64,000 bases of DNA from the NCBI GenBank assembly GCA_949825025.1, contig OX463785.1, positions 18,229,971-18,293,970 on the forward strand, in the 5' to 3' direction. The DNA is from Siphlonurus alternatus. Its lineage: Eukaryota > Arthropoda > Insecta > Ephemeroptera > Siphlonuridae. The notes beneath the pieces were generated by a model. It saw nothing but the letters and a program-made list of their open reading frames with translations, was not told where the DNA came from and ran no database searches. Positions 1 to 13,312 of this stretch are shown one piece after another; position 1 is the first letter of the stretch, and each line of letters opens with the position of its first letter. Position numbers and translations under genes: made by a program.

Positions 1-899
1 AATTTGTAAATTTTTTAATTATATTTAAAATAAAATTATTGTTGAAAAATATAGTAGTAAAATATGATGTGATACTGTTCGCTGTATGAAAACAAACAAA
101 TAATATTATAAAAAATAAAAATAACTGAAAGGGTCAGATCATTAAAGTATTTTAATCAGCATTCCGGGTTTTGTTTTCGTGTTTCATCATTCTCAAATTG
201 AAGATAGTATTAAAGATAAAGTAAATTAAATTAAAGATTATTTATATAATTACTAAATTAAATATTTAAAACCTTTAACAGGTATATGTAAAATTAAATT
301 CACTTAAAATATTAATTTGTTGTTTGAATCAGGTTTGAATACTTTGAATGCCTTTCCTCGTTACAATCGTCATACTTTGTTTACTACTAAGTCACCGAGA
401 GGGCATGTCGGTGCCTCAAAGTTTGTGTTTTGTACGTGAGTACAAAATCACTGCAACAAATTTGTACCAGAGCATGGTAATGTGGACATTTTCAATTCGT
501 AATGTCAATTTTGAACTGATTCGAATAGTTTTAAGCACTTCTTTTTTATTTTTTGTTATGATGTGTTTTAAATTAAATTTTTTATATGCATAGCCAGGAT
601 TAAATTTTAAACTTTATTATTATATAGTCAAATGTAGTAGAGCAATAAAATAGCTTAATTGTTATTTACATAAACAAAACATTATTAAATTAAATCTATT
701 TATTTGAAATAATTAGCAGCACCATAACGGCAATATTAATTTATAGACAATATTTTATTAACTGCATGCCAAAAATCACAATAATAAATATAAAAAACAA
801 TTTTTAATGAAGACAAAAATTTATACGTAAAAATGAAATAATTTAATTATATAAATTTTATCACACCTTATTAATATAACCACACCATGCTTATCCTAA

Positions 900-1031
900 A
901 CAATCCACCCCCACTCCTTCAACCCTCAGCACGCGCGCATATTGTTCTTGGTGCTCTATTGGCTGCTGCTAGAACCCACCCCTCGCCATCATCCCTCCCC
1001 CTACCTGGACAACACGTGAACACTCGTCAAC
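900..1031 (+). promoter_or_regulatory. Likely ro promoter / 5' leader
   Basis: This is a GC-richer island in AT-rich surroundings directly upstream of the ro start codon. It contains a CCAAT-type sequence on the reverse strand (ATTGG at about 958-962) and a CACGTG E-box about 15 bases before the ATG. No TATA box is obvious at a fixed distance. The call rests on position and composition only. Confidence 0.35.
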
Positions 1032-4000
1032 ATGCCACACGAGAGTAAAGACAAGCGACCCTCGTCACCTCGTAGGTTCTTCGCGAGGATCTACGGACCC
1101 AGCGAGCCGGCTAGTCCTCAAGATCTTAGTGCCAGACCTCCACAAGCCCCTGCTCTAGTGACCCCTGCATTGTACCCTGCAAACTATCCTGTCATACCTT
1201 TCCCTTCATGTAGGTTACCACCTTTTGTATTACCTGAAACAGAACATCTTCAAAGAGCGATTTCAGCAGATGTTGGGTTTTCTGCGGGATTTTCTGCATT
1301 TTGTAAGTACAAATTATTATTATTATTTTTTTAAATATTTTAATTAATTAATTTTAGGATTTAATTTGTTGTTTGACTATAATGACTTGAAGATGTCACT
1401 GGTAAAAAAGTTTGTGTTAAATATCAAAATTCACATTTATTATTTATTTTATTTATTTATTTATTTCACCCGTGTCGATACAGTAATATATACATAAAAA
1501 AGCAGCAACAAAAAGTAAGATAAAAATAATAAGACATACTAAAAAGAAAAGAAAAAATAATAATAATATGAGTATGACACAAATTTGCGGGTGAGGACCA
1601 ATACAGTAGCACCATAATGGCACCATTACTTGCAATAATATGAGTAATTATATTTTCTCTATAATGATCAGTGCAATATTTGCATATAAAAATGCATTCT
1701 CTGCTTACAATACGAATATTATATGCTTTTTACATTTTCTAGATCACCAATATTTTAATTTTAATGTCATCAGATGAATGAAGGCCTTATATAGTATTTT
1801 TTATCGCTCTTAAGAATGTATATAATGTTATTATTTACTATATATGTTACTATAACATATCACATATTCAGTGCACTGTACATCTTTTACTTTAGGTCTT
1901 ATGTCAATTGCTACTATAATGTCAATCAGAAAATTATGTCATAATTTTATTTGTTGTTTTTCTTTTAATCGTTAATGCTCAAAAAAGGTTTTCAGAGTAT
2001 TAACAAATACTAATAATCCCCTAGGGAGTTTTAAGGAAATTCAATGTAGGTGGTAATTTTTCACCATCTCCATTACCGGTTACAGACAAATTTTTAATTC
2101 GAACATACTAAATGAAATTATTTTTGCAAAATTGTAATTTAAGAAATTAAATAAAAAATAGATTCTAATTAAAATTACATGGGCCATTTCCGAGATCTTG
2201 AGTAGAAGAGATTTATGCTAATACTTCTAATTAGAATTATGAAAACAAGACAAGGCGTAATCACTATCTACTTTAACTGCGTCTGTTACTAATAAATTTC
2301 CCTAAACAAACATTAAAAAACTTCAGTTTATATAACCGCCATTTCAAGGTGCGTTAAGAACATTTTTATCATTGTATTATGTTTAGTTTTGACAAATTTT
2401 AAAGGTTTATGAAAAAGTGATTGCATGGAAATTAATTACAGATTTATATATTTTGAAACTAAAATTAAAATAGGTAAAATTCATTATTTTAATAAGAATT
2501 TGGATTACTATAACAATTAATACAATAAAATTACCATCAAATCTGTTATTTCATTTTAGGAATCACTATAATTAAATAGTAACAATTATTTGTATTTACT
2601 GTAAAATTACAATAAAATTTTGTGCATTTAATGTTCAATATATAAATAATAATATTTTATTAAAATTGCGATGATGGTTAATTAAATGGAACGATTTAAT
2701 ATACCAATAGAAAATACAAAAATATATTTTATTATAAAATTTTAAGACCCACTTTTTCAAATGAATATTTTTTTTTCCTCCAACTACAAGTTTTTCAAAC
2801 TCTTGGGGTTAAGCGTAAGTTTTTGTGTTTGTTTTTTCTGAATAAACAATTAAAAAAAAAAATTATGAGAGCGATCGAGGGTGGTGGGCGGACATCTTGG
2901 TGTTTCTTTGACATTTGTGAAGCGGATAACACGTGCCAAGTTGACCAAATAAGAGACGACAAAGAAATAAATGTTATCGTCTGATCCTTTATGGTCCTTT
3001 GATACCGTCTTATATATTTCTAAGAAAGAAGAAATAACCTATAAATATAATATCAATGGAAATTCTCAAAGTATCTTGTTTGTATTGTGATCATTCTTAT
3101 ACATGTTTACGCCTGCCATAGTTTTGAAAATTTATTTACAATATACTCAATGTTGAACTGAAACAATGAAAATTAAATAATTAATTGTGTAACTATTGAC
3201 GAACTTCGTTTGCCATTATTTTATATTTTATTTGTTTAAGTTATAGGTTCATTAGATTTGTTTATAGTGGCCATTGATAGGTCTATCAACCCATTTAATT
3301 TTTTTTTCCGCAGAATACAATAAAGCAAAACATTAGGGTGTGAATAACATACAAAACACCATATCACAATACGTTGTAGTCATCTTGTAATATAACTTAA
3401 CATACTGTATACGTTGTTATCAGAAACAGCTAAACATCAAGACATCGTCTAATCAACTAACTAGACTTTCCAGACAAGAATTGCAGCTTAGCTACACCGT
3501 TAATCACTTCCATTCCATTAACATCGAGATTAAATATAAAATATATTTCCTTTTCAGCTTTTTAATTTTATAGAGCAATGAACCCTCCAGTAAACTACCG
3601 TGAACAATCTACATTATTTGCTGAAAATTTAATTCAGGTCATATTTTTTTTGTTTTTGTTTTTTTTCATAATTTATTTTTTAACATAAAATTCAAATTTA
3701 TTTAAATTTAATTCATAAATAATCTTAAATTTATAATATATATTATTAATGCTAACATTTAAAAATTAATAAAAAATATATTCTAAAATATAGTATATAA
3801 TCATATTGAAAGTAATGTTTTAAAATATGGCACAATACCTTTAAAATAAACTTTTGGTAACACCATTTGAACCCTGGTAGCGCAGTAATTGTTAGTAAAA
3901 AATAGCAATAAGGGAGTTTCTCAATACAAATAAAATATTAGCAAATAATACAAACAATAAAAAAAGAATATTAGCAGTAATTTATATTATTATCTTATTC

Positions 4001-7000
4001 TTGTGAAAAAATAAATAAAAATATATTAAGTTATTGATAATGATTGGTTAATATTATATGGAGAATATGAAGATATCATGTTATTTTACAAGGGAATATT
4101 GTTACATAAAGCTCATGATATAAACATAATAATGTTTACAGTTATTGTAAATGCATACACATAATCTGGTTGTCACAATTACTGAAGTTAATTCAGATGA
4201 AGGGAGAGAGAGGAGAGATTGTGTGGTACTCGAAGCATCTGTTTTGTTCGCTCATAAAGAGGATTGTCCGCCTCACTAAATCATACAAACAATTGCGTCA
4301 CATTTTAAATATACACGACAATATTAATACAACAAAAGATTTGCTTCAGAATCGAGCTACTTTAGTTATGGTTTATAATGTTTTTACATACAATAATGTA
4401 GTAAATTTTGGTAAATGTACTAAGTTATAAATATGTAATATATTTAATATATTAATTTACTTTAATAGATTTATTTTGTCCCTTCCGTTTAGTAAAGTGG
4501 AGATCATAAAAGTATGCTTTATTTTTAATTAAGTTATCAAATTGGTAGTTTATAGTGTACATTACTTTTAACGCATACAAGATTCGCAAAGAATTTATGT
4601 TTTGTTTACATATTTCAACTGCATTGCAAATTTATTTAAAGTATTTTAATTAATACGAATCAATAATAAATATAGATTTAATGAATATTAAAATAATTGC
4701 ATAAAAGTAATAAAATACAAATTTGAAAGGCAAAATTATTTTTTGATAAATACAATTATATAAAATTAAATGAAAATTGTTGTGAAAAAAATATTAAACT
4801 TTTGAACTTTTTATGATTTTTTAATAAATACAAATATTAAGCAATCGCATAATATGAAGAAATAAAACTAACTTTAAATTCAAGCAATAACAAACAAAAA
4901 CCAATAAATTTGCAATACATAACAATTTTTAATCCTCCATATTTATAATAAGAACTAAAAAATATTTTAAAAGGGCGGAAGTTCATCCTGACCATCATAA
5001 TTCACCCAAAGTAAAATATTATATAGTTAAGTATAGATTTAAGTGAGTTACCGGAAATAATACATTATTTATTTCTCCTGTAATTAGAAATGACTTCACC
5101 GATGCAACAAAAAATTAAGGAGCTAAAACTATAGCATGTATATCTGACACCTCTCGCGTGCCTCGTAATTAACTATTAAGTGCCATAAGTCATCCAACAC
5201 ACCCTCCGAGGTGTTTATTGATGACCTGTAATTAATCTTTGCTGCATTAAAAACACATAGCAGTCGGTTTATTTAATAACTTTTGATGATGTAAAAAATT
5301 ATTAGAATTGTTAATCATTTTATACATGCAATATTTTCTTTATTATATATTATGCTATTATGTTTTGCAATATAATAATATAGTTGTATCTGTTTTATTA
5401 TAAATTGTTATGGGTATTGAAAAATACTAATTGTGTTATTGTGTTTTACTAAAATTACTAAATTTTAATTATTTTATAAGTTGAAGTATAATTTATTTTA
5501 ATTCCGCAATGTATTTTGTACATATTAAAATGCAATGAAATGATTATAGCTATACACCTGCCATGGTTCAGTCCAGGAAATTTCATCTCGGCCGACTTTT
5601 TAACTGAATACGTTAATATTGAATAACTATTAGACTACACCGTTTACGGCGTTTACTGATTCAAATATAAAATAATAACAAATCTTACCAATAATCTACA
5701 CATAATATATAAAATGTTTTTTTTTAAATCTTTCTCTTTCTTTAAACACTGAATTTATCTTACAAAAAAAAAATACTAATATTTAATATCATTTTGTATT
5801 TGCAAAACAAAATATTAATTTAAAAGACTTAAAGTATCATATGTACTCATGCTGTAAAATATGGCATGCAGTATTTTCTCACCGATAATGATATTATATC
5901 ACATTGATTCGTTTGTTGCACTAAATTAAAACAGAACTATACAAGTTGTAACGTGAAGGACCTCAACTGCGAGGTTAATTACGGATGGATGAGGTTTACC
6001 TGAAAGTCACGTGCCCCCCCCCCCCCCCCCCTGCTGTTCTTACAAGTCGAGCTTCCGATAGCCAGCTGTTATTACATCGGGGAAGGAAATCATATCATCG
6101 CTTTGACTCGTCTAGGAGAGAATTTGATTTATCGATTTTGTGTTGCAAAAATAAACCTTAACATACTTATGCTTATGCTCTTGTATTATCGTGTTAATGC
6201 GTCTATCAGATTTATTGATAATAGAATGGTTTATGATAATATTGCGTGAAATTTAGTGATTAGTTTTTTAATTATTTGTTTATAGTGGCATTAAATTGAA
6301 TTGCATCCACATGCATGAAGGCGCTTCTTTGTCATCATTATTTCTACATATAAGTCAATAATCGTTTTTAGAAAATATTTGTAACTCAATGCAATAACGA
6401 TAAATTATATTTTTGAGCTTACGCACTTGCTATCGGTTGCAATAATTATAATTTCAAATTTTGAAGTATAATTTTTATAGCATTTACCAAATTCTGTTAT
6501 TATATATAAATATTTTGACAATATTCATGGGTTGTATTGCGTTGATTTTTTTTTTGAAGCTATTACCTTCTATTCTATGAATTTTTTTTTTTTCACTTGT
6601 GTTATTGGTATTAAAAAAAAAACAATTGAAAAAAGTGAAGGAATTTAGATAATTTTATCATAAATTTACATAAGAACTATACGTAACAAAATAAACAAAG
6701 AATGGAAGTATATAAACATATATAATAGGCTTTAACTTTTCCGGAAAATTTAAAGAAAAAAAAAAAAAAAAAAAAGAAAGAAATGAAAATTTTATAACAG
6801 CTTATATTATTAAAATAAAGTTGTAATATTTGAAAAGTGATACAATTCATTGTCAAGTACTAATAGGGAGAGAGATATTGTATTGTTGTAAACTCACTCA
6901 ATTGTATATTGTTATAGCTACTTACAAGGTATTATATATATAGGCGGTATATAACTGTAATGCCGCTACTGCCGTCACAAACCATAATATAGAGCTGCTA

Positions 7001-8697
7001 TCACTGCTACTATTCATTGCTAAATACCCGTAAATGATGGACTTATAACGCCTCATATATACAATATGTTTCATGTCAATTTCACGTGACGTAGTTATTT
7101 TTTTTTTATTTGTAATATTACATCAACCTTCTACCTTCTATATTCAAAGAAGCTGATTGGAAGATCATTGCTGAACAAAGTATGAAATTTATTATATTTT
7201 GTATATTTTCTAGTGAGGCACTAGCTTTCCGTTATTGAGCAAGACAAAGATTTTGCTAATAGGCGGTAAATTCATCAAAATTTCGTAATTTATAAATATA
7301 ATAAAACATACAATAATTTGTATAATGTATTTTTTTTACTAAAACATTTTTTTTAATGTGTATATAGTGTTTATTTTTAATAATTATTTTTTAAAAATTA
7401 ATAAAATAAAATAATATATTTGATTATAACTTTTACAAATATTTATTTTAGTATTATTTGAATTTAAACTTCTTATGTATTTTTGAAATAAATACGAGTG
7501 CAGTATATATACAAATTTTTTTTACAACAATTTTTATGTATTCTAAAGGGAAAAAATCTAAAAGAATAATAAATATAACATCAAATTAAATTTTGCTTTA
7601 ACTGTAAACAATCATGTATTTTATTTATTGATTTTTATTAAAAGTTATACCTTGTTCAATAAATCATCATATTTATTGAAATATTCCTTTTTTACCAAAT
7701 AAAAAGACAGAACAAATTATGTATTTCGATTAAAATTAGAAACGTACGCCGATTTTATCTACGCAATGCTTACTGTACTATAATCTGTATAATTTACGAT
7801 GTTTAAATAATAGAAATATTTTATATCACATTCTCTTCCATCAATAATTAATAAAAAAAAATCTGGCTTTTAGTGTCACATTGCACCCTTGACATCTACA
7901 TTGCACCCCTTAATAATTTCCACCCTCTGACGTTACAGTGGCCCGGAGAAGACGCAAGGAGGGCCGTGGACCACGCCGTCAACGCACCACCTTCAGTTCT
8001 GAGCAGACTCTCAGACTGGAGCTTGAGTTCGGACGGTCCGAGTACATTTCCCGATCACGGCGCTTCGAGCTGGCCGAGAGACTCGCTTTGTCAGAGACCC
8101 AGGTCAAGATTTGGTTCCAGAACAGACGGGCCAAGGACAAGAGGATAGAGAAGGCGCACCTCGATCAGCACTACAGGTGAGGGTCGGTTTTGATGTCTCT
8201 TAGTCTTATTTTCTCCCTTTCGCACCATTTCAGATGAAAAAAATAGGGATAGAGACGAAATTACGTCCTTTTTTCCTCTTAATAAGAATATGAAATATTA
8301 GAAAATTGTCTTCATTTCATCCTCACGCTCAAACTTCAAGCATGGAATTAAGAAATTGTTAAAGACGTAATTTTACACATGCAGAAAAAATAGGCTTAAT
8401 TAATAAATGGCCAACTGGTTGGTCAACGCGACTGGCCCGTAAATAAAATATGTATATATTATATAATTATATAAAATAGATAAAAAAGTGTTAGAAAATT
8501 GTGTATATCTTCAATGAATTATTACTTATTACCATATAGGGCTTCTATTTTACGAACCATATTGTGTTAACTATTAATTATGTATATATCATTGACTTAT
8601 ATATAATGGCGCTTAACTGTGGTACTGGGAAAGCTGGATAATTTTTTTGATACCTCTTTCGTGATTGACTTCAATAAAATATTATAAAATATCATGT

Positions 8698-8759
<62 letters not shown>

Positions 8760-11700
8760 TCTCTGATCGTATAGCTAAGGACATATTTATTATAATATCT
8801 CTCACACGCAACACACATTAACCGGTACAATGATGCGAAAATATCATCAGGAAATACAAAACACTGTTAGTAACCGATATCGTGATTGATTGTTAGACAA
8901 TGTGTACAAGATCCCCCTAAGCGAAGTAAATTCAATTTACCGCCATAATTACCTCCCTTAAACATCATCAGTAACATATAGCACACGTGAGAGACCGGAA
9001 GTGGGATATCACGTGGGCAAAACAACCGGAAGTCCAGCTTTACGCTTCATTAGTGTTTATAATATCATGAGAAAATTTAGTTTGTATTTAATAAATTACC
9101 ATAACATTTATAATATTAGTAATCTGAATCATATTAAAAATATTCATTAATTAAGTTTCAAAATATGATGAGAATTTAATTTTTTTTTTTAACATCTGTT
9201 ATTAAGTACACAAACAAATGAGCTAAGGTATCATATTCTTGCTTTTATGTTGGATTTCATAGAACATAATTTAGCTACTTTAAAATAATGGACTCATTTT
9301 ACTGCATGTATATACATAATATAAAGCCATTATACAAAACATGAAAAGTGTACTACTTAATTGTAATTTATACTGCTAATTATCAGTTATATTTTTAATT
9401 TAAGTATTTTATTAATTATATAATAGCTAATTTTCCAAATATATTTTTAAAAATACGGTCAAACATCATTAACAATCATGTTATATTTTCTTGTAAGATC
9501 AAAAATTTATGTCAGAATTTGCATAATTAACTTACAGTATTTACACGCTGAAGAAATGTTTTAAAATTTAACAAAATCTATAACCGCTCGTTGAAATCTC
9601 CGAATATGTTACTACTTTATATTAGATTTATATTATAATTACTATTTAATCTCATATCTTATAATAATTATTCTTATAATATTATATCGCTAGAATTAAA
9701 GCCTTACGTGGGGCTATTTATCTGGCTACCATAATCATGCAGTGCAATAATCTGCTATATAAGTTGAGTACAAAAATGAGATTTATGAATCAAGCACAAT
9801 GCTCTACCAATTTACAGCTTAAAAAAATTGCAGTCACCTGAACTAGCAAATAGCTCATTATTGCACAAATCTTGATAAGCAGTAGCTCAATATTCGTCAT
9901 GGATGAAGAACGATTTCTTTAATCACTATTACAAATAATTGCTATAAAACTTAAAAACAAATATTATCTCTGTATGTCATAGTAATTACTATAAATTTAA
10001 CTTGACTTTAATATTACATAATATGTATGTTGTATATGTGAGATTAAAAAGCAAATCATACTATTCATATAATTTCTGGAATAATATACTTCAGAAGATT
10101 ATTTATATGGGAAGTGCCACAGGTGTTATTTTATATCCAAAGCTTTTCTCTCTCTCTCTCTCTATGGTGTATATAGAAAAAGAAAAGAATTAGAGGGAGA
10201 ATTCAAACTTTAGTATATATAAGGGAGGAGGGTAGTTTTCCAATCTGAAAATACCCTCGCATCATGCTTCAATAATCTTCCCTCCCTCTTCACAATTTTC
10301 AACTGACCACAATAGCTTCAGAGTAGATCAAATGTAAAGAGAGTATATTATCATCCCCCTTTAAAAATATTATCTCATAGTTTAATCATTAGCTAAGCTC
10401 CATCTAAAAACTTTTATATAAAACCACACGAGCCATTTAGCACTTTTATACTTGAATGACCGTGAAACTATACCATGTGGTTAAGTTATACTAATTTGTA
10501 TGGACAAACATGAGATGATATTACGACTTACCAATTTTATTATCAATTCATTTTTATTTCGTAAAGTAAATATTATAGAAAGTAGTTTAAAATTCGTTCA
10601 GAAGTAAGAAAATTGTCAAATTAATTTGTGATCGTTCAACAGACTGCATGAATCCTAAAAATTTATTTTTCATAAGTCTACAATTAATGATTTATAAATA
10701 TTTACGTAAAATAAATATTTTAAATGTAAATATTTATTTTTTTAATTAGAAGTGAATTTCGCAATATTTTTTTAATTTATATAATTGCATTTCTTAGAAA
10801 TATTATAATAAAAATAAACTGTATATATTAAAATTACAAATTAAAATTTATATAAATTGTCACATAAATATTATATAGTTCTGTTTTTAATTTACCTGAA
10901 CCATAAAACCAGTGCGTTGACAAAGTAAGTTTAATATAGACCATTAAATTACATTAAAATTTTATTTAAAAAATTAAGCATCAATTAGTATCAATATGAG
11001 GCCTCGTGGACCCGGGAGGAAAAAATATGAATTTATATTGACCTTTGCAAAAAATAAGGGTAAGCACTTACTGACAGACATCAAAAATACAGTTGACAAT
11101 ATTGTCACTCTTTACACATGCTTGTATGGCTATTATTTAATAATATTATAATTGATTAATTGATTATAATCAATATTTACTCTTAAAATTGTTTTATTGA
11201 ATTTATTTATTTAATTGCATTAAAAAAATTAATATTTTAAATTTTTGATTTTTTAAATTAAACTCACTTAGTACAAATTTTAATTAATAACAATAAAAAT
11301 TATGCTTTCAATGTTTTATTTACTAAACAGGTAAACATTTCATGATATTATGCACATTAACAATACATATTATTAATATCTTATTACGGTCGTTCCTACA
11401 GTAAAAAAATTAGTATTGCAGCGTTTACATTACATATTTCCAATCAATACTGCATCCGATCAGGAAATGACATGATCTATAAATTACCGACCATCCTAAT
11501 AGGTTTCCACGGTTCTATTAGCTTCAACAGACAAATTTTTGGATTAATTGCTTTAGAGCGAGGTCATACCAAACATAGCTGCTTTGATTTAAAAGGGACC
11601 CATTAAAACTCCCCAAAGTTACCAGTCAGGTCCAAGAAGAGCTTTTGACAAATATAATTGCCTAATAGTATAATAGATTCAATGAGAGAAAAAAATGTAT

Positions 11701-12806
11701 TATTATTTTATTATATTGAGAGTATGTTAGACAAACTACGTTATTATTCCACATAATGAAGTACTTATGTCAAGTAAGACAAGTATCAAGATGATGTCAA
11801 CACGCAGGTGCCTATACTATAGGGAGGTAATCGCCATGCAAATCGCTTCTTTATGGGGCAGATGCTCGATCGTAATCATTATTGTACTTGTAATCCTCAT
11901 TGCGCAATGAGTTATTGCTAATTACACTTCCGACATGTATATTATGTTACTAGTACGAACAAGTTTTTTTTATCATTAGTAATACTTTGTAAAAGTACGT
12001 AATTTGTAATTAATATGTAATAATTTTGTCGTATGAATGTTTAATTTTTTTTAAAAACGTAATTTTATTTTTTTGGTGTACAGTATTTACTTAATTATTG
12101 TACAGTAGCTAAAAACAGTTGTATTTTTTTTAGTACTTTTAAATAAATATTAAACAAATATTAAAATTTGTGTATATTGCATTAATTAATTATATATTTT
12201 TATTTATAAAATATATATTTATTATATTTTTAAAATATAATGGTATATGAATAATTTTATTTCATGAGGTACTCGTAGTGTGTTTTTTTTTTCATTTCTT
12301 TCAAATAATTTTATAAATAACAAAAACTTAAGGAAAACTCGTCAATCACAAGGAGGTTAATTTTCAGCAGATGTGGAATATCAGTAATGAACTGATACAC
12401 AATTTTACTTAAATGAAGAACTAATAAGTTATTGAAAAAGTTTATTTAAAACTAAGTACTTGGAATAATTCATGCATCGATACATGCCATGGAAATTTCT
12501 TGTGGAGATTCTTATAATTCCAACTGACAATGAATTGAAGCTGAAGCCTAAAATTAAAATATTTTCCCCCGATTCTCACCAACCCCTCTTGTTATGTCCA
12601 GGAACCTTGCTCTCGCCAGTGGGTTGATGCACGCCTTTCCCCCGGCCGCGAGCGCCGCAGTGACGAGCGCCGTGGCTGCCAATTCGGCCGCCGCCGCCGC
12701 TGCTTTCTGTGGTCTGTGTCTCTACAAGGAACCCCCAAGTGCACCCCTCACTCCCGTGGCAACTACCCCTCCGCATCAAACCAAAATAGCAGTATCTTCT
12801 CCTTAA
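1032..12806 (+). CDS. ro: Rough-class homeobox transcription factor (3 exons, 237 aa)
   Basis: Coding exons are 1032-1302, 7939-8176 and 12602-12806 (TAA). The phases join cleanly: exon 1 leaves one base, exon 2 leaves AG, and the total is 714 nt. The homeodomain is residues 102-161, wholly in exon 2. It has Arg5, Phe8, Leu16, Phe20, the [11 protein letters not shown] recognition helix (Trp149, Gln151 = position 50, Asn152 = position 51) and the basic arm RRRRK at 93-97. The stretch [12 protein letters not shown] followed by [17 protein letters not shown] and DQHYR is what I recall of Drosophila Rough, so the class call rests on remembered family sequence. The N-terminus (1-90) is Pro/Ser-rich without a recognised domain. 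The C-terminus (171-237) is Ala-rich and ends with a Pro/Thr-rich tail. Rough is a nuclear DNA-binding protein, known in fly photoreceptor patterning; its role here is inferred. Exon GC content is well above the AT-rich introns. The ATG at 1032 is the first in frame and follows a GC-richer leader; an extra 5' non-coding exon cannot be excluded. Confidence 0.9.
5140..5270. promoter_or_regulatory. Candidate enhancer island in ro intron 1
   Basis: This short stretch of higher complexity has two TAATTAA homeodomain cores, a TTTATTGATGAC stretch resembling a Hox/Pbx composite, and a paired GAGGTGT-like sequence. It lies inside the AT-rich first intron of a homeobox gene. Function is inferred from composition and motif clustering only. 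Confidence 0.25.
6014..6031 (+). repeat. Poly-C tract (18 C)
   Basis: There is an uninterrupted run of 18 cytosines directly after a TCACGTG E-box, in a genome whose homopolymers are otherwise almost all A/T. It sits in the candidate regulatory island 5945-6125, which also has a CAGCTG E-box. Exact length may be unreliable because homopolymers are prone to sequencing error. Confidence 0.85.
8702..8754. repeat. (TA)n microsatellite
   Basis: A pure TA dinucleotide repeat of about 26 units in ro intron 2. It generates a false tyrosine/isoleucine-repeat reading frame on the reverse strand, which is not a gene. Confidence 0.95.
8930..9045. promoter_or_regulatory. Candidate ETS/E-box enhancer in ro intron 2
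   Basis: Two identical ETS cores ACCGGAAGT at 8994-9002 and 9025-9033 flank a CACGTG E-box at 9010-9015, with a further ACACGTG at about 8984. The block is GC-richer than its surroundings. Drosophila ro is known to respond to Atonal (E-box) and EGFR signalling (the ETS factor Pointed), which makes the combination suggestive but unproven here. Confidence 0.35.
11760..11945. promoter_or_regulatory. Candidate octamer/C-EBP enhancer in ro intron 2
   Basis: There is a perfect POU octamer ATGCAAAT at 11836-11843, a perfect C/EBP palindrome ATTGCGCAAT at 11899-11908, and TTTATGG and TAATTA-type sites, all in a mixed-composition block within AT-rich intron. Enhancer function is an inference from motif density. 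Confidence 0.35.
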
Positions 12807-12832
12807 TTGTGGAAGCTTTAGTGTATAAATGA

Positions 12833-13312
12833 GGTACTGACCGGTATTTGAGTTAGCAGTATATTTAAAAGTACTGTAAATTCTATGAAAAACGAGCCCT
12901 ATTAGCTAGAGCATTCTACGACAATTTGCTGATTGTATATTAATTTTTAAAACCTTTTTTGATGACGTCACAACTTTGCTTCTTAAAGGGAAAATACATC
13001 AGTTAACATTGCTAAAATGAAAAATTATTGAGGTAGGAATTTGAAACCTTCATTATCGTGATTCTAGCACCTAAAAACCTTGCAAATGAAGTTTTGGTTA
13101 CATTTCAATATTAAGTATGGGATTTTTGGGACTGATATATTTTCACATTTAAGAAAGACGCAAAGTTGTGACGTCATTTTTGAGAGGTTTCAAAAATTCA
13201 TATAAAGTCACGAAATTGTCGTAGAATGCTGAAATAGGGCTCGTTCTTCATGAAATTCTGGTGCCTTTTGAAATGTTGACAAAAACTTGATACTTATTTT
13301 TTAGTCAGTACC
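12833..13312. mobile_element. Foldback MITE just after ro stop codon
   Basis: Terminal inverted repeats start GGTACTGAC and end GTCAGTACC. Inner arms also pair: GATGACGTCACAACTTTG near 12960 faces CAAAGTTGTGACGTCA near 13160, and GAGCCCTATT near 12894 faces AATAGGGCTC near 13233. There is no coding capacity. It begins 27 bases after the ro stop and so probably lies in the ro 3' UTR, where it would form a long RNA hairpin if transcribed. Confidence 0.7.

Larger units (their letters stand above)
1303..7938 (+). other. ro intron 1 (6.6 kb)
   Basis: The donor GTAAGT is at 1303 and the acceptor AG at 7937-7938. The intron is mostly AT-rich and low complexity, with TTTA repeats near 1437-1466 and poly-A near 6755. 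Three compact islands of more mixed composition stand out at about 2870-3000, 5140-5270 and 5945-6125. They contain E-boxes, TAATTA homeodomain sites and TCF-like CTTTGAT sites and may be enhancers. I see no second gene in it. Confidence 0.7.
8177..12601 (+). other. ro intron 2 (4.4 kb)
   Basis: The donor GTGAGG follows exon 2 and the acceptor CCAG precedes exon 3. It contains a long (TA)n run at 8702-8754, an ETS/E-box cluster near 8930-9045, a pyrimidine-rich stretch near 10147-10330, and an octamer plus C/EBP cluster near 11760-11945. The rest is AT-rich with no gene visible. Confidence 0.7.

Noticed and set aside
348..593. 81-codon open frame upstream of ro
   Set aside because: Low-complexity AT-rich sequence, no recognisable domain, no splice partners and no codon bias like the real exons.
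4170..4430. 86-codon open frame in ro intron 1
   Set aside because: Unremarkable composition, no homology I recognise, and it lies inside an intron of a well-supported gene.
7873..8148. 91-codon frame overlapping the homeobox exon
   Set aside because: It is a different frame of the homeodomain exon; the homeodomain frame is clearly the real one.
12576..12779. Reverse-strand frame over ro exon 3
   Set aside because: Mirror of the GC-rich exon 3; no start context, splice sites or homology.
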